Assembly (NCBI GenBank): GCA_036877525.1
Contig: JAZGTH010000002.1
Location: forward strand, 15,221,501-15,285,500
DNA from: Chromobotia macracanthus
Taxonomy: Eukaryota; Chordata; Actinopteri; Cypriniformes; Botiidae
Length of the DNA: 64,000 bases
Reading direction: 5' to 3'
The notes beneath the pieces are model-generated. The model had not been told where the DNA came from and did no database searches. It saw only the letters and a list, made by a program, of their open reading frames with translations. The translations under genes and the position numbers were made by a program. Positions 63,483 to 64,000 of the stretch are shown here, in pieces; position 1 is the stretch's first letter; each line of letters begins with the position of its first letter.

Positions 63483-63743
63483 ATGAGCGTCCGCAGTAAG
63501 GCAGGGTCCAGCAGCTCGTCTCTGGGCTCACATCCTCATGTCGGAGCACCCCGTCGGGGAAACTCATATTTTGGCTTTGCAGACATGTCAACGGTTGGGG
63601 TGCCGATCAAGGCTGTGACCACTGACAGAAGTCTTTTGACCCCAGTGGATGTTGTTTTGGATCCCACACTGCACGCCAGAAGAATCCAGGAGAAAGAACA
63701 GATCAAAACCCTTAACAATCGCTTTGCTTCCTTCATCGACAAG
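63483..63743 (+). CDS. type II keratin-like intermediate filament protein, first exon
   Basis: Cytoskeletal intermediate filament subunit; only exon 1 (87 codons) lies in the window, ending AAG|GTGAGA. A short Ser/Gly-rich head of about 50 residues is followed by LLTPVDVVLDPTLHARRIQE and the coil 1A start KEQIKTLNNRFASFIDK. The latter is the conserved helix initiation motif of type II keratins. The first intron falls right after FIDK, earlier than I would expect for a typical type II keratin, so this may be a divergent fish keratin (for example thread-keratin-like). The rest lies beyond 64000; 63744-64000 is intron. Confidence 0.85.
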
Positions 63744-64000
63744 GTGAGATATTCCTCTTTTTCACAGTTTATGATGGCGAATGTAAACACAGGATTTGCA
63801 GCTTTTGTGTTTTCCAGACCTGCAAATGATAAAAGTAATAGATCAGTTAGTTAAACTGGTATAGGTATATAGTTAATACTAGAGAGAGATCAGTCACACA
63901 AAAAACTGTTGCTAACCCACAGGAGAGAAAAATGACAAAGAAAATCTTCATAGTTTTTTTAGAGAAAGCAGTGAGAGCAAATGGGGTGTTCATGTGTCTT

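Noticed and set aside
1..64000. CRISPR arrays, phage, operons or bacterial defence systems
   Set aside because: Gene structure is eukaryotic throughout; the tandem repeats are minisatellites without spacer architecture.

Overview
The window is vertebrate nuclear DNA, almost certainly from a teleost and probably an ostariophysan (cyprinid-like) fish. Its genes are split into small exons with GT/AG junctions, intergenic DNA is AT-rich, and there are microsatellites and minisatellites. Introns and flanks carry tRNA-derived SINE relics and a TIR element of a type common in these fish. The fish assignment rests on repeat style and protein similarity; no species can be named.

Layout. irak1 (+, 1588-7552) is a complete 14-exon gene for the death-domain kinase of Toll/IL-1 receptor signalling. 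hcfc1 (+, 10025-21373) is a 27-exon gene for host cell factor 1, with Kelch domain, OGT-cleaved HCF repeats, Fn3 tail and C-terminal NLS, preceded by a cluster of YY1-type AAGATGGCGGC motifs. A decayed cdk20 copy follows (+, about 23606-26170), then an LHFPL tetraspan gene (+, 28753-30112). Next come a proSAAS gene (-, 32204-36316), an unassigned single-Ig type I membrane protein gene (-, 37806-39410), a decayed ssuh2 copy (-, 40224-41577), a 6.6 kb stretch with only weak coding signals, slc6a6 encoding the taurine transporter (-, 48196-55338, 13 coding exons), a decayed and internally deleted abtb1 copy (-, 61874-62554), and the first exon of a type II keratin-like gene (+, 63483-63743) that runs off the window.

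How it fits together. irak1 and hcfc1 are neighbours on the human X chromosome (and PCSK1N is also X-linked), while LHFPL4, SSUH2 and SLC6A6 lie on human 3p25; the window therefore looks like a mosaic of two ancestral blocks. These genes do not form one pathway. Three relics (cdk20, ssuh2, abtb1) sit among intact genes, as expected when one duplicate of a genome-duplication pair is lost.

Caveats. Two otherwise good genes (hcfc1 and proSAAS) are each out of frame by exactly one nucleotide, at about 11820 and about 33345. I cannot tell assembly error from real mutation. I found no CRISPR, operon, toxin or other new system. The best candidates for something undescribed are the orphan Ig gene, the extra C-terminal proSAAS peptide and two long imperfect hairpins.
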